A stretch of 64,000 nucleotides of DNA, taken from Rhodobiaceae bacterium. Its GTDB lineage: Bacteria; Pseudomonadota; Alphaproteobacteria; Rhizobiales; NORP267. Of the stretch, positions 8,709 through 17,095 are shown one piece after another (positions within the stretch are counted from its first letter, which is position 1; each line of letters opens with the position of its first letter). The notes under the pieces were generated by a model. That model was given only the letters and a program-made list of their open reading frames with translations, was not told where the DNA came from and did not search any database. The translations under genes and the position numbers were made by a program. The stretch lies in the NCBI GenBank assembly GCA_020441905.1, contig JAGRLG010000076.1, positions 41,846-105,845 on the forward strand, written 5' to 3'.

Positions 8709-11093
8709 TTGCGGCCCTCGGGGGGACCAGTGGCTGGAAACAAGGACCGGAACAGGCGCCGGGGCGGGCGCGGCGCCAATGCGGGCGGGCGGGCCGCCTG
8801 GGCGGCTATCGGCATCCTCTGGCGCCGCGCGCCGGACGCCTTTCTGGCTGAGCAGGACCGATGGTTCCTGTGGGTCCCGGTGGCGCTGGCGCTGGGAGTG
8901 TCGGCCTATTTCTCGCTGCCCCGCGAACCCATGCTGATCGCCCTTGGCGGCATCACGGTCTTGCTGCTGCTCATCGTTTACCGCCTTCGCGCCCGCGCCA
9001 TGGCCCTGGCGCTGGCCGTCTTCCTGGCCTGTATCGCCGGGGGCATGCTGGCCGGCAAGATACGCACCGAGACAGTGGCGGCGCCGGTACTGCACAGGAC
9101 GCTGGTGTCGGCCCATGTTTTCGGCTGGGTGGATGAACTCGCGCCGCGCGAGGACGGGCAGATGCGGCTGCGGCTGCGGATCGACCATATAGACCGCCTC
9201 GCGCCGGAAAGAACGCCGGCACGGGTGCAGGTCACGCTGCGGGGCGAGGCCGGCGCTGCGCTGGATTTGGGGACGCCGGTTCAGGTCAGGGCCTATCTTC
9301 AGCCGCCGCCCGAGCCGCCCGCGCCCGGCGCCTATGATTATGCCCGCGCCGCCTATTTCGAGAGCCTGGGCGGGGTCGGGCGCGCGCATGGGCCAATCGA
9401 GCGTTGGGAAGGGGCGGGGCCGGCGCCCGGGTTGCTGGCGTATTCGGCCTGGATCGGCAGGCTGCGCCAGGCGCTGGCCGCGCGCATCGTCTCCGGGCTC
9501 GACGGAGACAGCGGGCAGATCGCGGCAGCGCTCCTTACCGGGCTGAGGGGCGGCATTCCGGCGCCTGTCCTGGACCTGCTGCGGATTTCCGGCCTGGCTC
9601 ACATCCTGGCCATTTCCGGCCTGCATATGAGCCTTATGGCCGGCTCGCTGTTCTGGCTGGCGCGGGCCGGCATGGCGGCTTTTCCCGCTTTCGCCCTGCG
9701 TTATCCGGTCAAGAAGATCGCCGCCGGCATGGCCCTTGCCGGAGCGGCCTTCTATCTCGCGCTGTCGGGGGCCGGCATCGCGACGCAGCGTGCCTTCATC
9801 ATGATCGCGATCATGCTCGTGGCGGTGCTGGCGCAAAGACCGGCGATCACCATGCGCAATGTCGCGCTTGCCGCCATCGCGATCGTTCTGCTGCGCCCGG
9901 AAAGCGTTCTGACCGCAAGCTTCCAGATGTCCTTCGGCGCAACCGCGGCGCTGGTGGCGGCCTATGAGGCGCGCAACGAGTGGCTTTGGCGCCGGCCGGG
10001 AGCGCCGCGGCGCCAACTCGGACTGCCATCACGCCTGTTGCGCTGGGCGGGCGTCTATCTTGGCGCCATCGCCCTGACCACCCTGGTGGCGTCGCTGGCG
10101 ACGGCGCCGTTCGCCGCCTTTCATTTTCATCGTGTCGCGCCTTACGGTCTGATCGCGAACCTGATCGCCATGCCCGCCGTGGCCCTCCTGGTCATGCCGG
10201 CCGGGCTGGCCGCCCTGATCGCCATTCCCTTCGGCCTGGAGCCACCCGCGCTCGCCATCATGGGGGCGGGCATCGACTGGGTTCTGGCCAGCGCGAGGCT
10301 GGTTGCGGACCTGCCCGGCGCGGCGCTTGCCGTCCGCCAGCTGCCGCTGGCCTGCCTGAGCGCGATCGTGCTCGGAGCGATGTGGATCATGATATGGCGG
10401 CGGCGCTGGCGGCTGGCGGGCCTGGTCCCCATCGCAGCAGCTTTGGCGCTGGCGCCGCTTGCCGCCGGCCCTGACCTTCTTGTCGACCGGCTGGGAACAA
10501 GTATCGCGGTAAGGTCTGTCGATAGCGGCCGGTTTTCGGTGCTGGCGCGTAATACCGCCAGCTATACCGTGGCGCGCTGGCTTGAGAGCGACGGCGACGG
10601 CCGCGAAGCGGCCCAGATCGACGCCGCCGCCTTTTCCTGCGACAGGGACGCCTGTATCGCGCCGCTGCCGGGCGGCGGGCACCTGGCGGTCGTCATCCAC
10701 CGCGCGGCGCTCGCCGAGGAATGCGCCTCGGCGCGCATCCTGGTGGCGCGCTTCGCGCTATCGCGGGCCTGCGCCGGGCCGCAACTGGTACTCGATGCCA
10801 GATCTTTGACGCGTCATGGCACTCATGCGGTCTGGCTGGGCGGCAAAAGCGCCCGCGTGGAAACGGCGCGCCCGGTTGCCGGCGCGAGGCCATGGAGCGG
10901 AGGATGGGCCGGAGCGCGCGGCGCGGCGCCGCGCCGGAACGAAGATGAGGACTCTTTCGCCGGGGCGCAGGGCAAGGCAGGGCCGGGCAAGGAAGGGCCG
11001 GGCAATGCTGGCAAGAGCGGCAGGATTGGGCAGCAAAAAAGCCGCCGCGAAAATGAAGCGGCGTCACCAATGGACGGCGAAAGAGATATTTGA
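8709..11093 (+). CDS. comEC: ComEC/Rec2 family DNA-uptake channel protein
   Basis: Polytopic inner-membrane protein of the family that carries single-stranded DNA into the cytoplasm during transformation; in many alphaproteobacteria the gene is present without proof of competence. The 794-residue product has an N-terminal DUF4131-like region (about 50-220), then the Competence membrane domain with HILAISGLHMSLMAG near residue 300 and about ten membrane helices to residue 590. The C-terminal region is soluble and lacks a recognisable metallo-beta-lactamase metal motif. The last 65 or so residues are low-complexity, rich in Gly, Ala, Arg and Lys. The start is a TTG with GGAGG 9 bp upstream; a GTG at 8730 is the alternative. 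The 3' end overlaps the terminator of the convergent lexA gene. Confidence 0.9.
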   Translation: MRPSGGPVAGNKDRNRRRGGRGANAGGRAAWAAIGILWRRAPDAFLAEQDRWFLWVPVALALGVSAYFSLPREPMLIALGGITVLLLLIVYRLRARAMALALAVFLACIAGGMLAGKIRTETVAAPVLHRTLVSAHVFGWVDELAPREDGQMRLRLRIDHIDRLAPERTPARVQVTLRGEAGAALDLGTPVQVRAYLQPPPEPPAPGAYDYARAAYFESLGGVGRAHGPIERWEGAGPAPGLLAYSAWIGRLRQALAARIVSGLDGDSGQIAAALLTGLRGGIPAPVLDLLRISGLAHILAISGLHMSLMAGSLFWLARAGMAAFPAFALRYPVKKIAAGMALAGAAFYLALSGAGIATQRAFIMIAIMLVAVLAQRPAITMRNVALAAIAIVLLRPESVLTASFQMSFGATAALVAAYEARNEWLWRRPGAPRRQLGLPSRLLRWAGVYLGAIALTTLVASLATAPFAAFHFHRVAPYGLIANLIAMPAVALLVMPAGLAALIAIPFGLEPPALAIMGAGIDWVLASARLVADLPGAALAVRQLPLACLSAIVLGAMWIMIWRRRWRLAGLVPIAAALALAPLAAGPDLLVDRLGTSIAVRSVDSGRFSVLARNTASYTVARWLESDGDGREAAQIDAAAFSCDRDACIAPLPGGGHLAVVIHRAALAEECASARILVARFALSRACAGPQLVLDARSLTRHGTHAVWLGGKSARVETARPVAGARPWSGGWAGARGAAPRRNEDEDSFAGAQGKAGPGKEGPGNAGKSGRIGQQKSRRENEAASPMDGERDI
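11035..11063 (-). terminator. Rho-independent terminator of lexA, inside the 3' end of comEC
   Basis: Read on the minus strand: CGCCGC, a 9-base loop, GCGGCG, then GC and six T residues. The arms are 11043-11048 and 11058-11063, and the T run is 11035-11040. It lies 101 bp past the lexA stop codon and within the last 20 codons of comEC on the other strand. Confidence 0.75.
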
Positions 11094-11163
11094 CCACGGG
11101 CGCCGCCCGATACCGCGCCGTTGCCGGTTGCCGATAGCCGATAAAGCCGCCGCGGCCAGGTGC

Positions 11164-11877
11164 TCAATAGCGGCGGAACAGACCCACCAGCTTGCCCTGA
11201 ATATCAACCCGGTCGGGGCCGAAAATGCGAGTCTCATAGGTTGGATTGGCCGCTTCGAGGGCAATCGAGGCGCCGCGCCGGCGCAGCCGCTTGAGCGTCG
11301 CTTCCTCGCGATCGACCAAAGCGACCACGATATCGCCGCTATCGGCCGAATTGGTGCGCTTGATCAGCACGGTATCGCCATCGAGAATGCCGGCCTCGAT
11401 CATCGAATCTCCGCGCACCTCGAGAGCGAAATGCTCGCCGGGGGGCAGCATGTCCACCGGCATGGAAATGGTGTGGCTCTGGGTCTGGATGGCCTCGATG
11501 GGGGTGCCGGCGGCGATGCGGCCCATGATCGGTATGGCCACGGTTTCGCGATTGTCCCCGCCGTCTTCCAGGTTCTTTTGCGCGACCCGGCCCAGGCTGC
11601 CCTCAATGACCGAGGGGGAAAATCCGCCGCGGCCGCGCGCCGCCGCAAGGCTGGGCGACATCGATTCGGGCAGCCGCAATACCTCCAGCGCGCGGGCGCG
11701 GTGGGGCAGCCGGCGGACGAAGCCGCGCTCCTCAAGAGCGGTGATGAGCCGGTGAATGCCGGATTTGGAGCGCAGATCCAGCGCGTCCTTCATCTCCTCG
11801 AAAGAGGGCGGAACGCCGCTCTCCTTGAGACGCTCGTGAATGAACATCAACAGTTCAAGCTGTTTTCTCGTCAGCAT
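11164..11877 (-). CDS. lexA: LexA repressor, SOS response regulator
   Basis: Represses DNA-damage genes until RecA filaments stimulate its self-cleavage. The 237-residue protein has the winged-helix DNA-binding domain (about 1-65, opening [10 protein letters not shown]), a linker, and a C-terminal S24 peptidase domain. The cleavage bond is Ala123-Gly124 in [10 protein letters not shown]; the catalytic pair is Ser158 (RGDSMIEAG) and Lys196 (EATLKRL). The linker is longer than in enterics, as usual for alphaproteobacteria. Its promoter, 120 bp upstream, carries a class-typical SOS box, so the gene is self-repressed. A clear terminator follows inside the end of comEC. Confidence 0.97.
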   Translation of the reverse strand: MLTRKQLELLMFIHERLKESGVPPSFEEMKDALDLRSKSGIHRLITALEERGFVRRLPHRARALEVLRLPESMSPSLAAARGRGGFSPSVIEGSLGRVAQKNLEDGGDNRETVAIPIMGRIAAGTPIEAIQTQSHTISMPVDMLPPGEHFALEVRGDSMIEAGILDGDTVLIKRTNSADSGDIVVALVDREEATLKRLRRRGASIALEAANPTYETRIFGPDRVDIQGKLVGLFRRY

Positions 11878-12002
11878 GGCAAGATCTCAGTGCCCCGGTT
11901 TGGCCAGTGGCCGGCGTCGCCAGACATGGCCGGTGGTCAGCTTGCCCCGATCTTGCGCGGTCTGAGGCCGAAATGGCGCCGCGCAAGTACAAAGCATGAA
12001 CA

Positions 12003-12031
12003 TTTATATCTGTTCTATTTGTGTTCCGCAA
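12003..12031 (-). promoter_or_regulatory. lexA promoter (sigma-70 type)
   Basis: On the minus strand a -35 TTGCGG (12026-12031) and a -10 TATAAA (12003-12008) are separated by exactly 17 bp. The spacer contains the LexA box. Transcription would begin near 11996, giving a leader of about 120 bases before the lexA start codon. Confidence 0.75.
12012..12026. promoter_or_regulatory. LexA operator (SOS box, GTTC-N7-GTTC)
   Basis: The sequence GTTC-TATTTGT-GTTC is a perfect match to the direct-repeat LexA site of alphaproteobacteria (GAAC-N7-GAAC on the other strand). It fills the spacer of the predicted lexA promoter, so bound LexA would block RNA polymerase. The divergent gene starts 255 bp away and is probably not controlled by it. 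Confidence 0.85.
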
Positions 12032-12280
12032 GGGGTTAACAGGCCATTAATGGGTGGCGGCGCCTGTGGGGGCGGTGACTGGCCAGCCGACCTGAAAGGC
12101 CTGGGCGAGCGCCAACAAGTGTAACAGGAAGTGTCAAAGGCGGGCGCGGGCAAGACTTGTGACCGGAAGGACAAACCTGGGCCGCGAAAAATGCGTATAG
12201 AGGTCGGGAAACAGCGCAAAACGGGCAATTCTTGCCCATGCGCGACCGTCTTCAGCGATCAGAAAAAAGGGGCACTCCTC

Positions 12281-12832
12281 ATGCAGATTTCCGATTCGAA
12301 TTCCGGCTATGGCTGGGCGTCCATCGCCCTGCACTGGGCTGTCTTCATAGCCGTTGCGACGCTGTTCATTCTGGGACAGCAGCTCGACGACCTGGAGCCG
12401 TCGTCGCAGGCGGCGCGAGCGATTCGCGGCCTTCATGTATCGATCGGCATGGGCGCGGCGGTGCTGATTCTGGCCCGCTTCTTCTGGCGCCTCCGGCGCG
12501 GCGTGCCGGCGAATCTGGAAGGCACGCACCTTACCGACAAGCTTGCCATGGCGGTGCGTATCGCCTTGCTGGCAACCCTGCTGGTCCTGATCGTCACCGG
12601 CCCGCTCAATGTCTGGTCGGGCGGACGCGCGATCGCTTTCTTCGACCTGTTCGCCATTCCCTCGCCGATGGGGCGGATCGAATGGCTGCACGAAGCGCTG
12701 GAGGAAATCCACGAAATTGCCGCCAATGCCTTGCTGCCGCTGGTCGGCCTGCATGTGCTGGGCGCGCTGAAGCACCTGGTGCTGGACCGGGACGGCCGCT
12801 TTCAGGCCATGCTGCGGCCACGCCAGGCCTGA
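12281..12832 (+). CDS. Cytochrome b561-type diheme membrane protein
   Basis: A four-helix inner-membrane b-type cytochrome of the bacterial b561 / Ni-hydrogenase b-subunit-like family, which usually passes electrons between the quinone pool and a partner. The 183-residue protein has four hydrophobic segments and paired His in the helices (ALHW near residue 16, GLHVSIG near 48, HEALEEIHEI and GLHVLGALKH in the C-terminal half), as expected for two hemes. The ATG at 12281 (MQISDSNSGYGW) is chosen because it begins the conserved region and has AAGGGG 8 bp upstream. It sits between lexA and moeA with no obvious redox partner. It converges on moeA with a 13-bp gap. Confidence 0.85.
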   Translation: MQISDSNSGYGWASIALHWAVFIAVATLFILGQQLDDLEPSSQAARAIRGLHVSIGMGAAVLILARFFWRLRRGVPANLEGTHLTDKLAMAVRIALLATLLVLIVTGPLNVWSGGRAIAFFDLFAIPSPMGRIEWLHEALEEIHEIAANALLPLVGLHVLGALKHLVLDRDGRFQAMLRPRQA

Positions 12833-12845
12833 ACCGGGTTCCGGC

Positions 12846-14060
12846 TCAGATGCTATCGAGGCCGATGATCTGAACCATGTCGCCCGCCGACGCCGCGAAG
12901 GCGTTTGGCGGGCGCACGATCAGGCAGTCGGCGCGCGCCAGCAGGGCGAGCATGGAGGAGTCCTGCTCGGAAAAGGGGGTGGCGGTGAGCACGCCATCGC
13001 CGTCGCGCGTCAGTTCGGCGCGCATATAGTGCTGGCGCAGGGTGTTCGCCTTCAGGTCGCTGCCGGCGCGCGCGAACTGACCAAGGGTTTCTTCCGAGTC
13101 CAGCCCCTGCAAGGCCAGCAAGAGCGGGAGCAGGAAGACGCGGGCGCAGACCATGGCCGATACCGGATTGCCGGGCAGGCCCATGACATGCATGTCGCCA
13201 AGGCGGCCGAACATCAGCGGTTTGCCGGGGCGCATGGCGATGCGCCAGAAATCCAGCGACATTCCTTCATCCTTGAGCGCCTGCATCACCAGGTCGTGGT
13301 CGCCGACCGAGGCGCCGCCAAGCGTTACCAGGACATCGACCTTTTCGCTGCGCGCCCTGGCGATGCATTCGGCCAGCGACTGGGTGGTGTCGCGGGCGAT
13401 GCCGAGGTCGACCGCAACCGCGCCGCAGCGCTCGACAAAGGCGGCAATGCCGATGGAATTGGAGGAAATGATCTGGCCCGGCCCCGGCTCCTCGCCGGGC
13501 AGGACCAGTTCATCGCCGGTGGCCAGCACGCCGACGCGGGGGCGGCGATGGACGGGCAGGGCGGCATGGTTCATGGCGGCGGCAAGCGCGAGATGGCGCG
13601 GCGAGAGGCGCGTTCCCGGCTCCAGCAGCACGTCGCCTTGCGCGAAATCTAGCCCGGCGGGGCGGATATGGTCGCCAGGTTTTGCTGCTTCCTTGACCGT
13701 AACAATATCGCCTTCGCGGCTCGTATCTTCCTGGATGACGATGGCATCGGCGCCGTCTGGCACCGGCGCGCCGGTAAAGATACGCAGCGCCTCGCCGGCG
13801 CCCAGGGTACCGGGATGGACGAACCCGGCGGGAATATCCCCGGTGACCCTGAGCTGCACCGGCACGCTGGCGACGTCCTGCGCACGCACCGCATAGCCAT
13901 CCATGGCGGAGGCGGCGAAAGGCGGCTGGGTGCGCGTCGCGGCGACGGCGCCGGCGAGCACGCGGCCATGGGCCTGCATCAGCGGCACGCTCTCGCTGCC
14001 CAGCGTCGCGGCCCCGGAAAGAATTCGGGCGCGCGCTTCCTCAACAGGCATCAAGCTCAT
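12846..14060 (-). CDS. moeA: Molybdopterin molybdenumtransferase MoeA
   Basis: Inserts molybdate into adenylylated molybdopterin, the final step of molybdenum cofactor synthesis. The 404-residue protein shows the MoeA opening with [12 protein letters not shown] near residue 50, the MoCF-biosynthesis domain ([11 protein letters not shown] near 175, then [11 protein letters not shown] near 245), GLPGNPVSA near 315, and a C-terminal beta domain. It is the last gene of the trp-moa run: its ATG overlaps the moaC stop by 4 bp (ATGA), which implies translational coupling. Confidence 0.95.
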   Translation of the reverse strand: MSLMPVEEARARILSGAATLGSESVPLMQAHGRVLAGAVAATRTQPPFAASAMDGYAVRAQDVASVPVQLRVTGDIPAGFVHPGTLGAGEALRIFTGAPVPDGADAIVIQEDTSREGDIVTVKEAAKPGDHIRPAGLDFAQGDVLLEPGTRLSPRHLALAAAMNHAALPVHRRPRVGVLATGDELVLPGEEPGPGQIISSNSIGIAAFVERCGAVAVDLGIARDTTQSLAECIARARSEKVDVLVTLGGASVGDHDLVMQALKDEGMSLDFWRIAMRPGKPLMFGRLGDMHVMGLPGNPVSAMVCARVFLLPLLLALQGLDSEETLGQFARAGSDLKANTLRQHYMRAELTRDGDGVLTATPFSEQDSSMLALLARADCLIVRPPNAFAASAGDMVQIIGLDSI

Positions 14061-14542
14061 TTGTCCACCTTGTAATGTCCGGAGCGCCCGCCCGACTTTT
14101 CAAGCAGGCGGATATCTGAAATGCGCATCGCCTTGTCGGCGGCCTTGACCATGTCGTAGACGGTCAGGCAGGCCACCGAAACCGCGGTGAGAGCCTCCAT
14201 CTCGACCCCGGTCTGGCCGGTGACGATGGCGGTGGCGGTGACATGGATCGAACCGGTGCCGGCGTCGGGGGTCAGATCCACCGAAACCTTGGTCAGCGCC
14301 AGGGGATGGCAGAGCGGGATCAGCTCATGGGTGCGCTTGGCGGCCATGATGCCGGCGAGGCGCGCAACGCCAAGCACGTCGCCCTTCTTGGCGTCACCGG
14401 CCAGGATCAATTCCAGGGTTTCCGGCTTCATGAAGACGCGGCCTTCGGCAACGGCGACGCGCCTGGTCGCGGACTTGTCGCCGACATCGACCATCTGGGC
14501 CTGTCCGCTCTTGTCGATATGGGTCAGTTTAGGCTTGGTCAT
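14057..14542 (-). CDS. moaC: Cyclic pyranopterin monophosphate synthase MoaC
   Basis: With MoaA, converts GTP to cyclic pyranopterin monophosphate, the first stage of molybdenum cofactor synthesis. The 161-residue protein has the usual [15 protein letters not shown] opening, LIPLCHPL in the middle with the active-site His, and [19 protein letters not shown] near residue 115. Its length equals that of the family. Its start overlaps the trpC stop by 4 bp and its stop overlaps the moeA start by 4 bp, so trpC, moaC and moeA are almost certainly co-translated. No moaA is visible in the window. Confidence 0.96.
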   Translation of the reverse strand: MTKPKLTHIDKSGQAQMVDVGDKSATRRVAVAEGRVFMKPETLELILAGDAKKGDVLGVARLAGIMAAKRTHELIPLCHPLALTKVSVDLTPDAGTGSIHVTATAIVTGQTGVEMEALTAVSVACLTVYDMVKAADKAMRISDIRLLEKSGGRSGHYKVDK

Positions 14543-15363
14543 CGAGTTGCCCCGGCGCTGCTTGCTGGCGCGTCCTTGCGCAGGATTTCGCGGGTCGCGG
14601 CGGCGACATCGCTTGCGCGCATCAGGCTTTCGCCGATCAGGAAAGCCTCGATTCCGGCGGCCGAAAGGCGGGCCAGGTCGGCGCTCGAGAACAAGCCGCT
14701 TTCGCCGATAATTAGCCGCTCCGCCGGCACCAGCGGCGCCAGCCTCTCGCTGGTTTCAAGGCTGGTCCGGAAGGTCTTCAGGTTGCGGTTGTTGATGCCG
14801 ATCAGCGGTGTCTTGAGCCTTAAGGCGCGGGAAAGCTCGGCCTCGTCATGCACCTCGGCAATGACATCCATGCCCCAGTTTCCGGCCTCCGCCTCAAGGG
14901 CGGCGGCGGTGTCGTCATCGACGGCGGCCATGATGATGAGAATGCAGTCGGCGCCCCAGGCCCGCGCCTGCGTGACCTGATAGGGGTCGAACATGAAATC
15001 CTTGCGCAGCACGGGCAGGGCGCACGCCTCACGCGCCGCGATCAGGAAGTCGGGATGGCCCTGGAAGCTCGGGCCGTCGGTGAGAACGGACAGGCAGGCG
15101 GCGCCGCCCTCCTCATAGGCCCGCGCCAGCGCCGGGGGATCGAAATCGGCGCGGATCAGGCCCTTGGACGGGCTGGCCTTCTTGATTTCGGCAATGAGGC
15201 CATAGCGGCCGGCCGCGATCTTGGCCCGCAGCGCCGCCGCGAAACCGCGCGGGGCATCTTGGCTCGCCGCCAACCGGCGCAATTCGTCAATTGATTTCAA
15301 CGCCTTGGCGGCGCGGATTTCCTCGCGCTTGTAGTCTGCAATCTTGGTCAGGATATCAGCCAT
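14539..15363 (-). CDS. trpC: Indole-3-glycerol phosphate synthase TrpC
   Basis: Closes the indole ring in tryptophan synthesis from CdRP. The 274-residue TIM-barrel protein begins with [14 protein letters not shown] and carries [11 protein letters not shown] near residue 60 with catalytic Lys, then [11 protein letters not shown] near 120 and GESGLFS near 220. It is a stand-alone enzyme, not fused to TrpF as in enterics. The trpD stop is 11 bp upstream and moaC overlaps its end. Confidence 0.97.
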   Translation of the reverse strand: MADILTKIADYKREEIRAAKALKSIDELRRLAASQDAPRGFAAALRAKIAAGRYGLIAEIKKASPSKGLIRADFDPPALARAYEEGGAACLSVLTDGPSFQGHPDFLIAAREACALPVLRKDFMFDPYQVTQARAWGADCILIIMAAVDDDTAAALEAEAGNWGMDVIAEVHDEAELSRALRLKTPLIGINNRNLKTFRTSLETSERLAPLVPAERLIIGESGLFSSADLARLSAAGIEAFLIGESLMRASDVAAATREILRKDAPASSAGATR

Positions 15364-15374
15364 GGCAATGCGGC

Positions 15375-16397
15375 TCAGCTGCCGGAAGCGGCATTGGATA
15401 CCGCGACCAGCCTTTCCAGAACGGCGGCTGCTTTGCCCTGGTCGAGGGCGGCGCGGGCCAGGTCGGCTCCCGCGGCCAGATCTCCGGCTTTCCCGGCAAT
15501 GACCAGCGCCGCGGCGGCATTGAAGATGACGATATCGCGGTAGGCGCTCTTTTCTCCAGCCAACACACCGCGCAGGGCCTGAGCATTGTCCTCGGCGCTG
15601 CCGCCCTTGAGATCCTCGGCGCGCGCGCGCGCGATCCCGGCGTCCTCGGGATTGATCTCGAAGGTGGTCACCTTGCCGTCCTTCAGTTCGGCGACCCTGG
15701 TCGCTCCGGTGGTGGTGATTTCATCAAGACCCCCGCCGTGGCAGATCCAGACCGCCTCGGCGTCGAGATTTTTCATGACATGGGCCAGCGGCTCGACCCA
15801 TTCGGGCGAAAAGACCCCGATCAACTGGCGCCGGGTGCGCGCCGGATTGGAGAGCGGGCCGAGCAGGTTGAAGATGGTGCGGGTGCCAAGCTCGACGCGG
15901 GCCGGGCCGACATGCTTCATCGCCGCGTGATGGGCGGGGGCGAACATGAAGCCGACACCTGCCTCGCGCACGCATCTGGCGATCAGCTCCGGCCCGATGT
16001 CGATATTGACGCCAAGTGCCATGAGCACGTCGGCGGAGCCGGATTTCGAGGACAGGGCGCGATTGCCGTGCTTGGCGACGGGAACGCCGCAACCGGCGAC
16101 AACGAAGGCGGTGCAGGTGGAAATGTTGAAGGTGCCGGAAGCGTCGCCGCCGGTTCCGACGATATCGACGGCGCCGGCGGGCGCATCGACGGTCAGCATC
16201 TTGGCTCGCATGGTGGCCACGGCGCCGGTGATCTCGTCGACGGTTTCGCCGCGCACCCGCAGCCCCATAAGAAAGCCGCCGATCTGTGCCGGCGTCGCTT
16301 CGCCCGACATGATGACATTGAAGGCGTCGGCAGCCTCGGCCACGCTCAGGGACTGGCCGCCGGCAACCTTGGCGATAAGGCTTTTCAAGTCGGACAT
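15375..16397 (-). CDS. trpD: Anthranilate phosphoribosyltransferase TrpD
   Basis: Transfers phosphoribosyl from PRPP to anthranilate, the second step of tryptophan synthesis. The 340-residue protein has the N-terminal helical domain and the glycine-rich PRPP loop [15 protein letters not shown] near residue 80, followed by [17 protein letters not shown]. It is a separate enzyme rather than fused to the glutamine amidotransferase. A 74-bp gap separates it from trpG; I see no terminator or promoter there. Confidence 0.97.
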   Translation of the reverse strand: MSDLKSLIAKVAGGQSLSVAEAADAFNVIMSGEATPAQIGGFLMGLRVRGETVDEITGAVATMRAKMLTVDAPAGAVDIVGTGGDASGTFNISTCTAFVVAGCGVPVAKHGNRALSSKSGSADVLMALGVNIDIGPELIARCVREAGVGFMFAPAHHAAMKHVGPARVELGTRTIFNLLGPLSNPARTRRQLIGVFSPEWVEPLAHVMKNLDAEAVWICHGGGLDEITTTGATRVAELKDGKVTTFEINPEDAGIARARAEDLKGGSAEDNAQALRGVLAGEKSAYRDIVIFNAAAALVIAGKAGDLAAGADLARAALDQGKAAAVLERLVAVSNAASGS

Positions 16398-16471
16398 ATC
16401 GTTTCCGCCGTTACTTCCGGTGCTCAGGGATTAAACCGGCCCGCGCCCGCGTGCAAGCGGCGCAGCCGCAT

Positions 16472-17080
16472 TCAGCCATTTGCAGCCCTGCGGCCCGCGG
16501 AATTCCAGCGCGCCGCGAGATGGAGGAAATTCGACAGCAGGCGATGGCCATGCTGGGACGCGATGCTTTCCGGGTGAAACTGGACACCGCAGATCGGCAG
16601 TTCGCGGTGCTCGATCGCCATGGCGAGGCCGCTGTCGTCCTCGGCGGTGACTTTCAGGCGTGGCGGCATGGATTCGCGCTCTACGACCAGCGAGTGATAG
16701 CGCGTGGCGTCGAAGCGTTCCGGCATATCGTCGAACAAGGGCCCGCCGTGGTGGGTGATCGGCGTCACCTTGCCATGGAGCAGGCTCGGTGCGCGCACCA
16801 CCTTGCCGCCGAAGGCCTGGCCGATGGACTGCATGCCGAGGCAGACGCCAAACAGCGGCACGGCGCGCCTTTCGGCCTCGCTGACCGCATCGAGGCAGAT
16901 GCCTGCCTCATTGGGCGTGCAGGGGCCGGGCGACAGCACGATGGCCTCGACATCCTCGGCGAAAAGATCGGGGATTGCGACCTTGTCATTGCGGTGGACG
17001 CGGATCTGCGCACCGAGTTCACCCAGATAGTGAACCAAGTTGTAGGTGAAGCTGTCGTAATTATCGATCACGACCAGCAT
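16472..17080 (-). CDS. trpG: Anthranilate synthase component II (glutamine amidotransferase)
   Basis: Supplies ammonia from glutamine to TrpE. The 202-residue class I amidotransferase opens with VIDNYDSFTYNLVHYLGE and has the nucleophile Cys in FGVCLGMQS near residue 80 and the His-Glu pair in GVQFHPESI near 170. In many bacteria one protein serves both tryptophan and folate synthesis (TrpG/PabA); its place 15 bp after trpE argues for tryptophan as the main role, but dual use cannot be excluded. Confidence 0.96.
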   Translation of the reverse strand: MLVVIDNYDSFTYNLVHYLGELGAQIRVHRNDKVAIPDLFAEDVEAIVLSPGPCTPNEAGICLDAVSEAERRAVPLFGVCLGMQSIGQAFGGKVVRAPSLLHGKVTPITHHGGPLFDDMPERFDATRYHSLVVERESMPPRLKVTAEDDSGLAMAIEHRELPICGVQFHPESIASQHGHRLLSNFLHLAARWNSAGRRAANG

Positions 17081-17095
17081 GGCGCCCGCTCTCCC

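Larger units (their letters stand above)
11878..12280. other. Intergenic region between lexA and the cytochrome b561 gene
   Basis: This 403-bp stretch separates divergent genes. It holds the lexA promoter with its SOS operator near 12003-12031 and, close to the plus-strand gene, a short hairpin GGGCA-ATTCT-TGCCC at 12223-12237. The frame of the plus-strand gene stays open back to about 12131, but the extra 50 codons are highly charged and unlike the family, so I treat them as non-coding. I see no further gene. Confidence 0.6.

Noticed and set aside
8049..10016. 655-codon minus-strand frame spanning gltX and comEC
   Set aside because: It runs through two real genes in other frames and ends in an out-of-frame copy of gltX; not a gene.
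12131..12280. Longer N-terminus for the cytochrome b561 gene starting near 12131
   Set aside because: The extra 50 residues are charged and Cys/Lys-rich, unlike the family, and the ATG at 12281 has its own ribosome site at the conserved start.
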